DNA of 64,000 bases from Isoetes taiwanensis (lineage: Eukaryota; Streptophyta; Lycopodiopsida; Isoetales; Isoetaceae): NCBI GenBank assembly GCA_021234155.1, contig JAJEKV010000078.1, positions 3,096,978-3,160,977 on the forward strand, in the 5' to 3' direction. Below the pieces are notes generated by a model. The model was given only the letters and a program-made list of their open reading frames with translations, did not search any database and was not told where the DNA came from. Each line of letters opens with the position of its first letter. The stretch's first letter is position 1. The position numbers were made by a program, and so were the translations under genes. This document shows, piece by piece, positions 33,140-44,572 of the stretch.

Positions 33140-34648
33140 TTAATATTGAAGCTAGGTTTACCCCATCCACGTAACAAGGTTTGGAGGTGAGAGCTTCAAC
33201 ATGATTGTAAATTTGTCTCTATTTGATTGGAAGCTTCTCAAGTTTGTAAACCATATGCAGCAACTAGCCACCATGTCATTGGAGTATTGACTCCATGATC
33301 ATGTAGCTAGAGTTATAAAATTAAGCCCATGAACTCTTTATAAAGGTTAGGCCATGATCTCAAAACAAATATATAAAATAAACATCTAAACTATTATTGG
33401 GCTATTTTGCCTAGCATTCTTGACACTCCATGAACATGCATTGAATGAGCTTTGAAAGAGAGGTGGCAGAAGAGGTAGAAGCTAATAGAAGCAATACCAT
33501 ACTATAGAACAAAAGCATCTTTTATAGTCCGCTAATTACGATAAAATAATAAAAAAAAAAGCTCAAGGTCTTAGTGAATCATTTGAGGCAACCATCGACA
33601 AAGATGTGTATACAATGCAACATATAGACTAACTCAAGCAATGAAATTCACATGATGCTCTATATGTACTCAGGTTTGTGAGCGATATGAAGTAATTGGA
33701 CGCTATAGACACAAGTCCTAAGTTTGATAAGATCTTTTGGAGAAGTTGAGTGAGTATTATACTAAAAATTAAATAATCATGTGGAGGAGATGGAGGCAAT
33801 GAATTAATTTACAGTATTCTATAAAGCATATACCATTGCATTTTTGTAATCTATGAAATTGCACCATTTTATTTTGCCATGAATATTAGCCATTTTGCCA
33901 CTGAAGTCTAGCAGCACAAGGTTTTCTTGATGACAAAAGCATTCCCCTGATTGGCTAATTCAGGTTTCGGACATGATGCAACTGGTCTCAACTTTCCTCT
34001 TGTGATGGAATTGCCAGCGGATCGCTTCTTGCTTCCAGTCACGACCATTCCAGATTCATTCGGCTGTCTGTTTACATAGTTAACTTGTAACTAGAGATGG
34101 ATAAAGCTTCTTCTCTTGAGTGTCGTCCAGAATTACATTCGATTCTTCAAGTAGAGTGTTGTATCTATGCCCGGATCTGTGCTATTTTTTCAAGTAAGGT
34201 ATTCTTTCAATGCTTTCGTTATATTGCTTGTGGGCTATGAGCAGAAAGCACGTCCTGCAAGTATGGCTCGAATATTAAATTTAGCATTGAGCAAGAAGTT
34301 TTTTTTAGCTTTAACAGATCATTTCTTTGGCGCAAACTCAGATGCAACTAAATTGACGAAATCCAAGGAGCAATTAAGGTTAATTCTTAGTACTTTTATA
34401 TAGAAACTTCAATTACCTTGTTCATTGTTGTTTGAAAAAGGCATGGAAGATGCCATTCTAGAGTTCACGATGCTAGATTTAGAATTAGACCAAACGCACT
34501 CTGCTTTGTTTTGGCGAGTTATGGGAGATGCTGTTTTTTTAGTGTGGAAAAAAACAAAATTCAAAAAACATTACCAAGTCCATGAAGAACATATATACCA
34601 TTAAATATAACACAAATCCCATGACACACCAAAACAAAAATTATCAAT
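33140..34648. other. Shared block, copy B right part
   Basis: Counterpart of 9094-10620. It contains the empty target site (accattaatattg) of the TIR element and the small frame 34167-34403. Nothing recognised. Confidence 0.4.
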
Positions 34649-36365
34649 TTTCAATACAAAAAAAAACTGGCAACAACCCAATTCCACTTCTTTGCAAAAA
34701 GAAGTGGAGTTTTCTATAGCTCTTATATTTTGGATTCTCATGAGCTAGTGTACAGACAGTTCAAAATTTAGAGATGTACATCTCCCCTATGTACATATAG
34801 AAGGAAATCAACTCCTTGCTTTAGATGAGTTTTACCAAAGCTTTCAAGGCAAGAATCAACATAAACTAGAAAATGGAATTTAGCATTTAAAGAAATATGA
34901 ATCTGGCACTCCTTACTAGCTCACACAATTCAAATATCAATGAAATGCAGGACTACAACGACTACTACTATTGCCAAGATTCCTGGGATGAGCACACGAT
35001 AATGGAAAAGCACAAGTGCCCATCAATTTTGCCATTGCTATGTTTGCATCTCTTCCAATAGGATAGTAGATGTGCATATTTATTTGCACGTGGCTCATTT
35101 ACTGATAATGCAAGCTAAACGAGTTTTTTCTCATCATCCACATGTAGATTAATAAATACAAGTATCTTCTTCATTCTAAATATCCCCACATGTTAAAAAA
35201 AAAAAACACTTTTCATTGATCTCAAAGGGTGATGCACACACTATTGTACAAGGATCTCAATGTTCCTTTCTTCTAAGGTATTATTATCTTTTTTGGTGGT
35301 TGTACATTAGGTGTAACATTATCTAAGTATGAAGGAAGGTGGGACAACATGCAGATCAATATCATCCGTAATGGACATTTTGTATTATATTAAAATTATC
35401 ATTCGCAATAGGGCAATATCCACAAACTTGAACCGGCAGTAAGGCAAGCTTAGGGAAAGGGTTAGGTGGAACATGCAAATGAAGGAAAAGAAAGAAAAAC
35501 TAGCCATAGGGCAGGCATAAACATGCTGAGATATCAAATAAGTACATTTTCTTGTGAGGCGTATTCCTAAGTATAACGGCTAAAATTTAGCCTCAGGTGG
35601 AATATACAAAAAGAATTGCATGTTCTGGATATGAACAAAGAGGGGTTGTAGAACCGGTATAGAGGCCCAAAGATTTTTACATGTCAGAGGTGTTCTCCTT
35701 ATTCAAATCGGCAGCTAAAATTTATTCGAAAACTTAGAAATCAGTAGATTTGTAAAAAACGAAATTCCTTTTTCTCTTTACATGCCCTTGCGAAAATGGC
35801 ACAGCTGCTGTTGAATCTTCTCGAATGGTGCATGGGTAATGAATCGAGCTATGCCTCTTCAAATCCCCCTCATGGAACTTGCAAAACCTGGGCAAAAAAA
35901 ATGGCACACATGGTGAAATGAGGACAGTGGTTTGAGCATAGAAATTTTTAGACACGAACAATGGTAGCCCGTTTGAATTTTATAGACAAGATTTATAAGT
36001 CTATTGTCGCTGCACGTGGAATGAATAGGAGAGAGGTAAGCAAACTTCCTCGAGTAGCTTTCCAGCTTTATTCTTAGCGAGTTGGAGATGTCCACTTACT
36101 TAAGCCATTGTTACTGCAACTTTAATTTGACTCTACAACCCACCATTGCGGGCATGAACATAGACAAGGTTTATGAGTCTTAACCGTCCTGCTCAGAGAA
36201 TGAGAAGGAGCCAAGTTTCTTCCATTTTGATAGTTTGGAGACATGTGTTTTGGGGCCTTGCAGTTGTTCTTATCCTCCATTCATTTGTATTGCATGCATA
36301 TGGTATCCTGCCATTATTTAAAGGCGCAATGTGTTCTATAGTATTGAGAAGTGAGAAGCTTTTTG
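34649..36365. repeat. Inverted duplicate of 17816-19553
   Basis: The reverse complement matches 17816-19553 throughout. The left junction joins the end of copy B; the right junction joins a gypsy LTR fragment. Both joins have only short microhomology. Confidence 0.9.
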
Positions 36366-36367
36366 AT

Positions 36368-36538
36368 ACATTTAAATAACATTGGCCCCTAGGGCCTTAC
36401 ATTAACATTAATATCTAATGTTAACCATGTAAGCTTATGGGTCCTCTGCCCTGGTCAATCCCTGCTAGCTCTTGCCGCGCTAATATTTAACAATATTAGC
36501 GCCCCCTAGCGAACCATTACCCGCCGCTAGCGATTAAT
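36368..36538 (-). mobile_element. 172-bp gypsy LTR fragment
   Basis: Near identical to 13592-13763, including the perfect gcgctaatatt inverted repeat. Same relative orientation as that LTR although the neighbouring segment is inverted, so at least two separate rearrangements made this junction. Confidence 0.85.
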
Positions 36539-37230
36539 GCTTGGTGCTCTGCGGCCCAATTCCGTTCGATCAAGAATGAGGAACAAAGCGAGCACTTCGA
36601 ACAAACCTTGGAGTGTTGAAGATGAGGAGTGGACACAAATCTTTTGGCTGGAAGACAGGAGGGACAAAATGGGGAACACCTTTGGAGAGAGGGACAAAGG
36701 AAGAAACGGGGTGAGAGAGTAGAATATGCTCAACAATGTTATGCGCAAACGTGAGTTTTTCTTTTTAATGTAAATTTTCGCTTAGTCTATATTATAGTTA
36801 AAATTTATTGGATTTTTATTCTTTTATTTATAGGCAAAGGGAAGTTCCGGAACAATCCGGGCGGGAAGTGGAGGCAAAGTTACATTTGACTTTCGGTTTA
36901 TGCGTGTTAGCAAAATTTTTATCTTGTACTAATTTATATACGTATTTACACTTTTTTTTTCATTTAATAGTATGAAATGTATGATCGACCTCAGCCTAAG
37001 AGGAATCTCGCCTTTGTAGTACTCTCAACTTCAGTAAGATGCAAAAACATCTAGCAAGGCATGGCATTTGGCCAGTAGAGGAGCGACATCGAAAGGTAAA
37101 TTTTTCTAGATATTGTATTTTTGTTGAATTAATAAAAAATTTTCTTTTTGTTATGCTTTATTTTGTTATTATATAAAGAGAATCTGAAAATAAAAATGAA
37201 TAAAAGTTCGTCCAAATTTTTTTTTTTTTT
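36539..37230. other. Unassigned, T-rich
   Basis: A short frame at 36537-36722 contains KPWSVEDEEW, superficially like SANT/Myb-type transposon proteins, but it is too short to assign. The rest is AT-rich. Confidence 0.3.
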
Positions 37231-37239
37231 TTGTAGTTC

Positions 37240-37535
37240 ATGAACTTGCAATGCGCGTTTCAAGGGGTTTTTTTTTTAATTTAATATTGTTCTTTGAAAT
37301 GCGTTTCAATATTGAAACGCGTTTCTGTTTTATTTTAGTTGAAACTCGTTTCAAACTTGTTATGCGTTACAAAGCCGTTATGCGTTTCAAACTTGTTATG
37401 CGTTGCAAATCCGTTACGCGTTTCAATTGACCCTATCATTCGTAACGCGTATCAAATCAACATTGTAACGCCCATTTTTTAATTATATTATATTATTTTT
37501 TTAGTTCAAAAAAGCGTATCAAAAAGCGTTACAAG
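37240..37535. repeat. Degenerate tandem repeat of a (t)tatgcgtttcaaa core
   Basis: About 12 spaced occurrences of atgcgttTCaa / acgcgtttcaa variants with intervening T-rich DNA. They include a palindrome, gaaatgcgtttcaatattgaaacgcgtttc, read in halves around 37296-37325. It looks like a decaying satellite. Confidence 0.7.
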
Positions 37536-37820
37536 CATAGGGGTTTTCTTCTAGTGAAGTGGGGAGCTTTTATAGTTGACCAAAAAATCATCTATGATAC
37601 TATTTTATCTATCCCTAACAATCTGGCCCTCAAGTTTGAATGCTGAGATCAGATCTCAGCCGTTGGTTACCCACCACTAACACATTAAAAGGTGCATGAA
37701 CACTAGTTTGCCAAATGGCCATAAATACTTAGTTGTTATGAAAACCACCATAAACCACAAAAAATCACCATAAAATTATCGGGCCCACGTTGTTAAGGCG
37801 GATCCACATTATTTAGGATA

Positions 37821-37926
37821 ATGTATGGGGGGATGGAAGTTGGGAAGCTGATTCCAGGGTCCTGCGACCGGCGGCAACCGGGAGCGGGTCCTGGAATCAG
37901 CAACCCAACTTCATCCCCCCACAACA
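37821..37926. repeat. 106-bp foldback upstream of the glucanase gene
   Basis: The left arm (37821-37863) and right arm (37885-37926) are nearly perfect inverted repeats, about 42 nt each with around five mismatches, around a 20-nt GC-rich loop. The core gctgattccagg pairs with cctggaatcagc, and ggggggatg with catcccccc. It could be a small MITE or the stem of a small-RNA precursor. No known miRNA sequence recognised. Confidence 0.8.
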
Positions 37927-38132
37927 TGGCAACTGGGGAGAAGGGATTTAGCAGCTGATTACCTGTTCATGACCTGCTGAGCAGAATTAGAGTGCCATTT
38001 TCCATTCCGGAGACGGAATGGGCTCCCCACTTGGCATGTTGGACAGTGGAAAAACGTTTGTGAAGAAGTCAAGTTTGTGCAAATAACTAGCACGAGGTCT
38101 CCAAATAAGACTATAGTTCCTCCACATATTTC

Positions 38133-38141
38133 CATTTAAAT
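38133..38141 (+). promoter_or_regulatory. Candidate TATA-like element of the glucanase gene
   Basis: tttaaatac about 50 nt before the chosen ATG at 38189. It is the best AT-rich core in the expected window; the assignment is tentative. Confidence 0.35.
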
Positions 38142-38188
38142 ACCTTCGTCTCCTTCACACAATTCAAGCTCCTTTCTTACTGCTGGAT

Positions 38189-39744
38189 ATGGCTACAGTC
38201 TTTCTCAATCTTTTTCTGCTGTTCCTTGTTCAAGCTTCTGCAGGTCTCCCATTTGCGCTAAACATGTTTGATTTTGAATTTAATTTTGGAATTGGTATCC
38301 TAAGATTTTTGCTTTATATTTAAATTTGAGATACTGAGATTTTTGTACTGATTGTTTGAATGGCAGATCCACTGATTGGGGTGAATTATGGGAGGGTAGG
38401 AAATAATCTGCCATCACATAGCAAAGTTGTTAGTCTGCTGAAGCAAATGAATGTGGGGATGGCTAAAATTTTCGATGCAGATGCTCAAGTGCTGCAGGCA
38501 TTTGCAGATACGGGAATCAAGCTTGCGATTATGGTGACGAACGAGGAGCTAGAAGGAGTAGCGAATAGCCAAGCAACGGCGGATAAATGGGTGCAGGAAA
38601 AGGTGGTTCCGTATTACCCAGCAACTGATATCAACGCAATTGTGGTGGCAAACGAACTCCTGTCGGATTACAGCAAAAAATCCGCCTGGACCCAACTGGC
38701 CCCTGCGATGAAGCATATCAGAACCGCCCTCCTGAGCCAAAATCAGAACAAAATTTCCGTCACCACTGCCATAGCCGCAGATGCCCTTTCGGTTTCTTAC
38801 CCGCCCTCAAGCGGAAAATTCCGGGACGACATAGCCAGTTCTGTCATGGCCACAGACATTTCAAATCTGTCTGTCTCAGCTGGGTTTCAAATCCCACAGA
38901 CATTTCTCTAGAATACGCTCTCTTCGGAACCTCGAAAGTTCTGGTTCAAGACTCTAGCTATGGCTACACGAAGCTGCTAGATGCCTCCACCGATGCTACC
39001 TATGCAGCTATGGAAAAATTGGGCTACTCAATTGTTGAAATCGTTATCAGCGAAACCGGCTGGCCTTCTAAGGGCGATTCTTCCGAAACTGGTGCTAATC
39101 CACAGAACGCACGGCTTTATAACCAGAGATTGGTTACCAAAGCTGTTTTCAATTCCGGCAGCCCCAGAAGGCGCAGTGTCAAAATTCCAGTTTATATCTT
39201 TGCCCTTTTCAATGAGAATCAGAAATCGGGCCCCGAAAGGGAGAGAAACTGGGGCCTGTTGTATCCCGATGGATCCAACGTTTACTCCATAGATCTGACC
39301 GGTGGATCCACGGATTTATGGTGTGTTGCAAATTCTAATTCCCGTTCTAGCGATCTGCAGGGAAATTTGGATTGGGCTTGTTCGAATACAGACTGTTCTG
39401 AAATTCAAAGGGGTGGCAGATGTTTTGATCCAGATACTGTGGTTGCCCATGCTTCTTATGCATTCAACAATTATTTTCAAGCCAACAAGAATAATGGTGG
39501 AACCTGTGATTTCAGCGGCACAGCCATAGCCATCTTCACAAATCCAAGTATGTATCTCCTACACAAGTTGGTCTCTAGTGCACGTTAAAGATACCCAAAT
39601 CCCTAATTTAGAAATGATCTTCTTTACATATTCTTATGCATTGTTGAATTTGATCTAACATTACTCTTTGCATTTCCAGGTTATAACAATTGCAAGTACC
39701 AAACCTCGAGCCTCTCCTCTGCTTCACTTGTTCAGGAGATGTAA
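38189..39744 (+). pseudogene. Glucan endo-1,3-beta-glucosidase (GH17 + X8/CBM43), internally deleted
   Basis: Hydrolyses beta-1,3-glucans (callose) in the cell wall. Exon 1 (38189-38243) encodes a signal peptide (MATVFLNLFLLFLVQASA). Exon 2 (38367-39547) has the GH17 barrel: IGVNYGRVGNNLPS, KIFDAD, the acid/base Glu in VVANEL, and the nucleophile Glu in VISETGWPSKGD. An X8 domain follows (WCVANS, WACSN, GGRCFDP, YFQANK, GTCDFSGTA). Exon 3 (39680-39744) supplies NNCKYQ, the last X8 Cys, and stops. Both introns are GT-AG and in phase. Near 38860-38885 about 40 nt covering the conserved SYFFVDVYPYFPW-type strand are missing, shifting the frame to a stop at 38909. The correct frame resumes at WVSNPTDIS. 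The family's GNE is ANE here. Everything else looks functional, so the break is recent or an assembly error. Confidence 0.92.
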
Positions 39745-40504
39745 ATCTAACGCCTTGAACAAGTCCTACAATGTTACCTCACTATGTTCCACATGCAAAT
39801 AAACTACCTACATTAAATTGCCACTAGTATTTGTCTATTCTTCAACCTTATCTTATTCTGGCATAAAAAGTACTATCCATCTATCTATCTATTTTGTCAA
39901 TGTTTGACCCACTTTGCCTTCCTACATTGCTGGAGAATTATGTGTGCATGGAATATGTCAAATGATTTGCTATTTCACTGCTTATCTTCTTCCCTCAATT
40001 TAAGGTTCCTAATTTTATTTTGGCTCTTTACTTCATTTTTGGCCTTCTTTAATTCCATTTAAGACCAAAAAATATGAAAAGAAAAGATTTGCATAATTGT
40101 CCTTAATGACTATAAAAGTAAAATAACCAAAATTCTTGTGTAAAATAATTCAATTTGCAAGATAGTCTATGAATATTAACATACAAAATTACTCGAGGTA
40201 ATCTTTATGGCAAACTAGTTATAATGCCCAGTGTTGCTGGGCATAATATGGCAACATGTAAATTAGGATGCTTAAGCCTTTCTATCTAAAAGTTGCCAGA
40301 AGGAAACGCCTTTATAAACAGTTGACTACAACAAAAGACGAAAGAGATATAATAATAATAGCCTTGCTGTCTTGGTTTTGGCATCAATGTTGATGCATTT
40401 ATTGAACGTTTTTATTTACCTCTACTAAATACCATTGTAAATAACACACCAAGATGGTTCTGGCACCCCCTGTTTTTTTAGGTTTCATATATTGACGTTC
40501 GGTT

Positions 40505-40640
40505 CTTAGTTTAAAAACTCTTCATATGTATGGCATGCTTTGATGATGCATGTATTGTGCAAGCCTACTTGTTTAAGAAACTCTTCATAGTCTTTGCATG
40601 CAATGTATGCATTCATGATGCTTGTATTGTGCAAACATCT
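40505..40640. repeat. Imperfect direct repeat, about 65 bp x2
   Basis: aaactcttcata ... tgatgatgcatgtattgtgcaa is followed by aaactcttcatag ... catgatgcttgtattgtgcaa. Confidence 0.7.
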
Positions 40641-40656
40641 AGGTATTTGCCCAACA

Positions 40657-40707
40657 TTTATGTCTCATACGGGCACTTGTGGTTATGTAGCTCGTATGAG
40701 ACATAAA
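40657..40707. repeat. Perfect hairpin, 15-bp arms
   Basis: tttatgtctcatacg is followed after 21 nt by its exact reverse complement, cgtatgagacataaa. A weaker one, ataatgcccag / ctgggcataat, is at 40220-40250. Either may be a remnant MITE. Confidence 0.8.
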
Positions 40708-41162
40708 GAAACGTCATCTATATGACTAATGCCTGCAAAGTTGCAAACAACCTACAATAGTTGCAGTCTAGGTAAAGATATTTTTTTTTTTTTAGGCATG
40801 AAGATTCTATAGCGGCATCCATATTTGAGATTAGGTAATTGATTTTTGAGGCCTTTCTCAACTAACAAAACTTTAACGCATAGATGCTCCAATTCTCGAG
40901 AGTTGGATAGGCATATTCACCCCTTATTCCTTAATCTACACCGTACGTAAAGTTCCTCGTTTGTGGGGTATGCAAGTACAAAATTTGCTATACTGTATAA
41001 CAAGATTCGCAAAATACTATAAGATTTCAAGCGGAGTACTATATGATGTTGATTTTGTGCGTGCAAAATACAATTATGAGGGCTCTCACGCCCTACGCCA
41101 CCCCCGTGTGAATATGCACCCAAACCAAAGGGGGTTTAAGGGGATTTTAATTTAAATGTGTT

Positions 41163-41290
41163 GGACCCAATGGTTGTGTTAATTAATGTCAATGGTAGTT
41201 ATGTGTTGGTTGTTAATGTTGTTGGTTGTTATGTGTTGGTTGTTATGTGTTGGGGGATTTAATTTATATATGTTAGATGTTAATGGTTTG
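41163..41290. repeat. tggttgttatgtgt repeat
   Basis: Four to five copies of gttatgtgttggttgt-type units, partly degenerate. Confidence 0.7.
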
Positions 41291-42129
41291 TGTTGCAAGA
41301 AATTTTTTTGGCCCCTTTGGGGCCTTAGGGACGCCCTCCTCCCCAGACCCCAGATGTGACAAAAATTTTAGAATTCAAACCCGAAAAAAACTAGAATTTA
41401 TTTGAGGCTTTATCACCTATAGCTTTTGAATTTCATCATAATGAAACAAATAGAACATAAGTAAAAGTTACCATAAAGATAGAGCAGATTGATCCCATTA
41501 TTAAAAGTCATAAAGTTTGCAACACCCATACACAAACATTTTCAACCGAATTTAACAAGCCCGACCTTTGGCCTCCATGGATTCTTGTGGTGAGAAATCA
41601 AAGTGGGAATCTTTTCGCTTGTTAGCACAAGGATCTAGAAGCCTTGGAATTTTCTTAATAACGCCTCAAAATCTAAAAATGCATGGTAATTTTTGCAACC
41701 TTCATTCGAATGAGCCATAAAAACAATATCCAATAGCGCAATCCTCTATTAATCAGCTGGTAGGATGTGAAAGCCTACCAAACCCGGCTGAAAAATTGCT
41801 GTTTTAGCATAGATAACTTAACCAAACATATCCATATCATACACTATCAGAAAGATCTGGAGAGAGCTTTCCAACGCAATAAAAATCATCTCAAACAGAG
41901 CTCTGGATCAAAAGTTCTAGAAATGAGGTTTTCCTTCGTTTCAAGAATAGAAGGAAAGCAAGGTTCTAGAACTACTAGGCATTTAGCGGTTAGTTACTTT
42001 TGTCATTTTTTAGTGCTCTATTTAGGAGCTTGGGCGTCCCTTTCTTTCTCCATCAGCTCTCATAGCATCTCCTCTCTTCTCCCTATTTGGCCCACCCCCC
42101 CTTCTCCCTTCTTTTTTGTGAACTAACAC

Positions 42130-42250
42130 TTTGTTGAAGGCTTGGTGCCTAGTTGGAGGCCCTAGTGCCTAGTTGGAGGCCTTTGTGCCTGGTTGAGGCC
42201 TGGTGTGCCTAGAGGAGGGCTTGGTGCCTAGTTGTAAGCCTTGGTGGCGG
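42130..42250. repeat. Minisatellite (tgcctagttggaggcc)
   Basis: About five units of 22-26 bp with the core tggtgcctagttggaggcc. Confidence 0.8.
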
Positions 42251-43012
42251 ATGGCCTTGGTGGCTTTTGTTTCACTTTTCTTGTGTTTGCGTGAAATAGT
42301 TAGGTGTGTGCTTTTCCTTTAGCGGGGCTTTTGGACGAAAGGTTTCAGTTTTGGACATAAGATTGAGACCATTAGAGAAGGAAGCGCAAGCATGTTTAGC
42401 CTTTTAAGCAACGCGTCATTGCTTTATTGTATTTTTCACCCGACAAGGCTGGGTCAATGAGGAGGGTTCTGGGATCTATTATGTTTTTGGACCTAGCATT
42501 AATGCATGAATTCATTAATTAGAGAAAATTGGAATTCTCGTTTAGCATGAAATAGGTTAGCGGGTAGCCATATAGTGCAAAAACTACTACCAATTGAGTA
42601 AAAGTTGGCGTTTTTGCACAAATTCTGCAAAGGCTTCAGTTCTTATTCGGAAATATAGTATTTACTGCTAATGCAAAGGTTCACCGCGAGTATAACGTAG
42701 TAGGAGGGAGTGTTAAAACTTCTCGCAAGAAGCGCGAACGCGATGTTTCGCAGCTAAAAGGAGACAAAATAATGTGCCTTTTATTAAAACCATATGAGAG
42801 CATTGTGTTAAAAGAAGGTACCGAGAAGCAAGGATATCACACAAAATTCAGTATTTAAAGCCATATAATTGCATGAGGGATCGCTTACGCGATTATTTTT
42901 AGCATTAAACATATGGTAAAAGATATGGGTAAAGACAAAACCAAAGTTCCCGAAACAAAAATTTCCATTGAAGGAAGTAATATACAACATAGTTACTGAT
43001 TGAAGTAGATAA

Positions 43013-43453
43013 TTATTCTGATTGTGTTTCAGATACTTTATCAGGTATCACACCCATTTCATTGGCCATGCGATTGACATGCTCTCTACCCAATTCCATA
43101 GCTTGTGTTGTGTCCATCTCTGAATAACCTGTGATCTCTGGAACTACAACACCCATGGCATTTGCGATGCGCTGCACATGTGAATCAGGCTCCCATTCTT
43201 CACTGTCCATTGCACTGCTCCCGCCTATAAGTTCCTTTTTGCAAGAGCTCCACGCGGTAGCATTATCTTTGTGGATGAGAGAGCTTACGCTTCTTCTCAG
43301 GTGTACCTCATGCTCCCCGTGACCCAAGAGCCTCATCTTGGTCAATCTCCATGTGTTTGTTGGTCCGCTTCCATGTGTTCTACCCGTATTCAAACCGATG
43401 TTCTTTGTCAAGAAAGGCATGTACCCATCAAACTTCTCATTAAGTGCACGCAA
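43013..43453 (-). CDS. Unidentified coding block with an internal repeat
   Basis: A 146-codon frame. The C-terminus contains two related segments (VQRIANAMGVVVPEITGYSE and VNRMANEMGVIPDKVSET), an internal duplication of about 20 residues that argues for real coding. The frame continues upstream with a shift near 43453 into coiled-coil-like text. It is probably the terminal part of a spliced or frameshifted minus-strand gene that includes the blocks at 43628, 44152 and 44573-45414. Family not recognised. Confidence 0.35.
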   Translation of the reverse strand: MRALNEKFDGYMPFLTKNIGLNTGRTHGSGPTNTWRLTKMRLLGHGEHEVHLRRSVSSLIHKDNATAWSSCKKELIGGSSAMDSEEWEPDSHVQRIANAMGVVVPEITGYSEMDTTQAMELGREHVNRMANEMGVIPDKVSETQSE

Positions 43454-43627
43454 TTTTTGAAAAGTGGGCTCCAGGCTTTTATACCTTTTTCCGTCTGTTC
43501 AAGCAAGCGCTTTGTTTCTTGCATTCTCTCTTCAGAGGGACTTAGCATCGAGGTTGTCCAAAATGGAATCCAAGTTTGATAGATCTGTGTTTTGGGTGAT
43601 ATCGATGTCGGGTTGAGCTGGATCAGC

Positions 43628-43855
43628 TCAACATTCTCTCTTCGGCTCTTCCTCAAACCCATCGGCACTTGGATTGGCCATTTTATCAAGCGTTTCAAAG
43701 AACGCGCCCTCGAAACGGCACACTTTACCCGAACTTTTCGAAAACCCACGCTCTTTTGCCTTGCATAAGAGCAACACGAAAGCCGTCCCCAAAATTAAAA
43801 GAAATCCGAACACAACCATCGGTTCGGCACCACCGTTCAACAATATGGTAGGCAT
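43628..43855 (-). CDS. Unidentified coding block with a membrane-like segment
   Basis: A 75-codon frame with a hydrophobic stretch VFGFLLILGTAFVLLLC flanked by KAKERG. It could be a single transmembrane helix. Lies between the two blocks of the presumed minus-strand gene. No family. Confidence 0.25.
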   Translation of the reverse strand: MPTILLNGGAEPMVVFGFLLILGTAFVLLLCKAKERGFSKSSGKVCRFEGAFFETLDKMANPSADGFEEEPKREC

Positions 43856-44151
43856 AAGAGGTTTTCAGGTGGCATTTCAATACAAGATCTCCTTCCATTG
43901 CAGCCCATTTGAATCTTGGTTTGCTGTAAAAAGAGTCCGATATTTCTTTTAATCTTCTCGTCGGCATCCTCATTACATTAGCGGCATTGGAGGCAATGGT
44001 GTTGACTTAGGAGCCTTGCCGTGTGGAGATAGGTGAAGCTCCAACTCAGTTTGCACGCGGTGTTATCTGAACATCACTCCTGTTAATGCACATATGACTA
44101 ATAAAGTCTTGATGTTCTTTCACCCTTCGTTTGCTCTCCCATCCCGTTTCT

Positions 44152-44531
44152 TCATAGGAACCTAAAGATAGGTAGCCACCGCCTCGAATTTGCTTTCATT
44201 TGTACAAGCAATTTGGCAAATTCATCGAAATGATAATAACCAAGTGATAAACTTTGGCAATCGTCATGGTAGCTATCCTTGTAAATAGATCTCGTGTATT
44301 TCTTGCAATCCCATACCTTGTTCATCCCTCGGATGTCAATAAATATCAATGTCGCATTCTCGACACTTGGGAGGAAGTAGGGATGCCATCCTTTGTCACC
44401 GCTATGACAATATTTTTCTTTTTCCTTTCTTTTTCTAGCCTCTTACGGCTTTTAGAATATTCCCCGATTGGCTCGGAAAGGCTACGGTAAGTGTTACCTA
44501 GTGTATGATCCTTGTTATAATTAGCCTTCAC
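44152..44531 (-). CDS. Unidentified coding block, two overlapping frames
   Basis: 44346-44531 and 44152-44349 read as one protein with a frameshift near 44347. The first is basic (SKSRKRLEKERKKKN); the second has IFIDIRGMNKVWDC. Presumed middle part of the minus-strand gene; function unknown. Confidence 0.25.
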
Positions 44532-44572
44532 GCATTACTGTATCGGTATCCGATATATCCAAGATTCTCTGT

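Larger units (their letters stand above)
23596..34648. repeat. Large direct duplication, copy B
   Basis: Second copy of the segment at 1-10620, in the same orientation. Pre-insertion sites for both copy-A insertions are intact here (near 24587 and 33140). Copy B has its own 4.0-kb insertion at 25471-29482. At its right end (34648) it joins a 1.7-kb inverted copy of 17816-19553, whereas copy A continues into unrelated sequence. This end is therefore a rearrangement breakpoint. Confidence 0.93.
39745..43012. other. Intergenic region, repeats only
   Basis: No recognised gene. It contains hairpins (40220-40250, 40657-40707), a 65-bp direct repeat (40505-40640), a tggttgttatgtgt repeat (41163-41290) and a minisatellite (42130-42250). 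A gggcctt/gcccct-rich stretch near 41310-41350 resembles LTR-retrotransposon ends but no boundaries can be set. Confidence 0.5.

Noticed and set aside
36537-36722. Myb/SANT-like transposon protein
   Set aside because: Only a short SVEDEEW match, no second helix, stop soon after.
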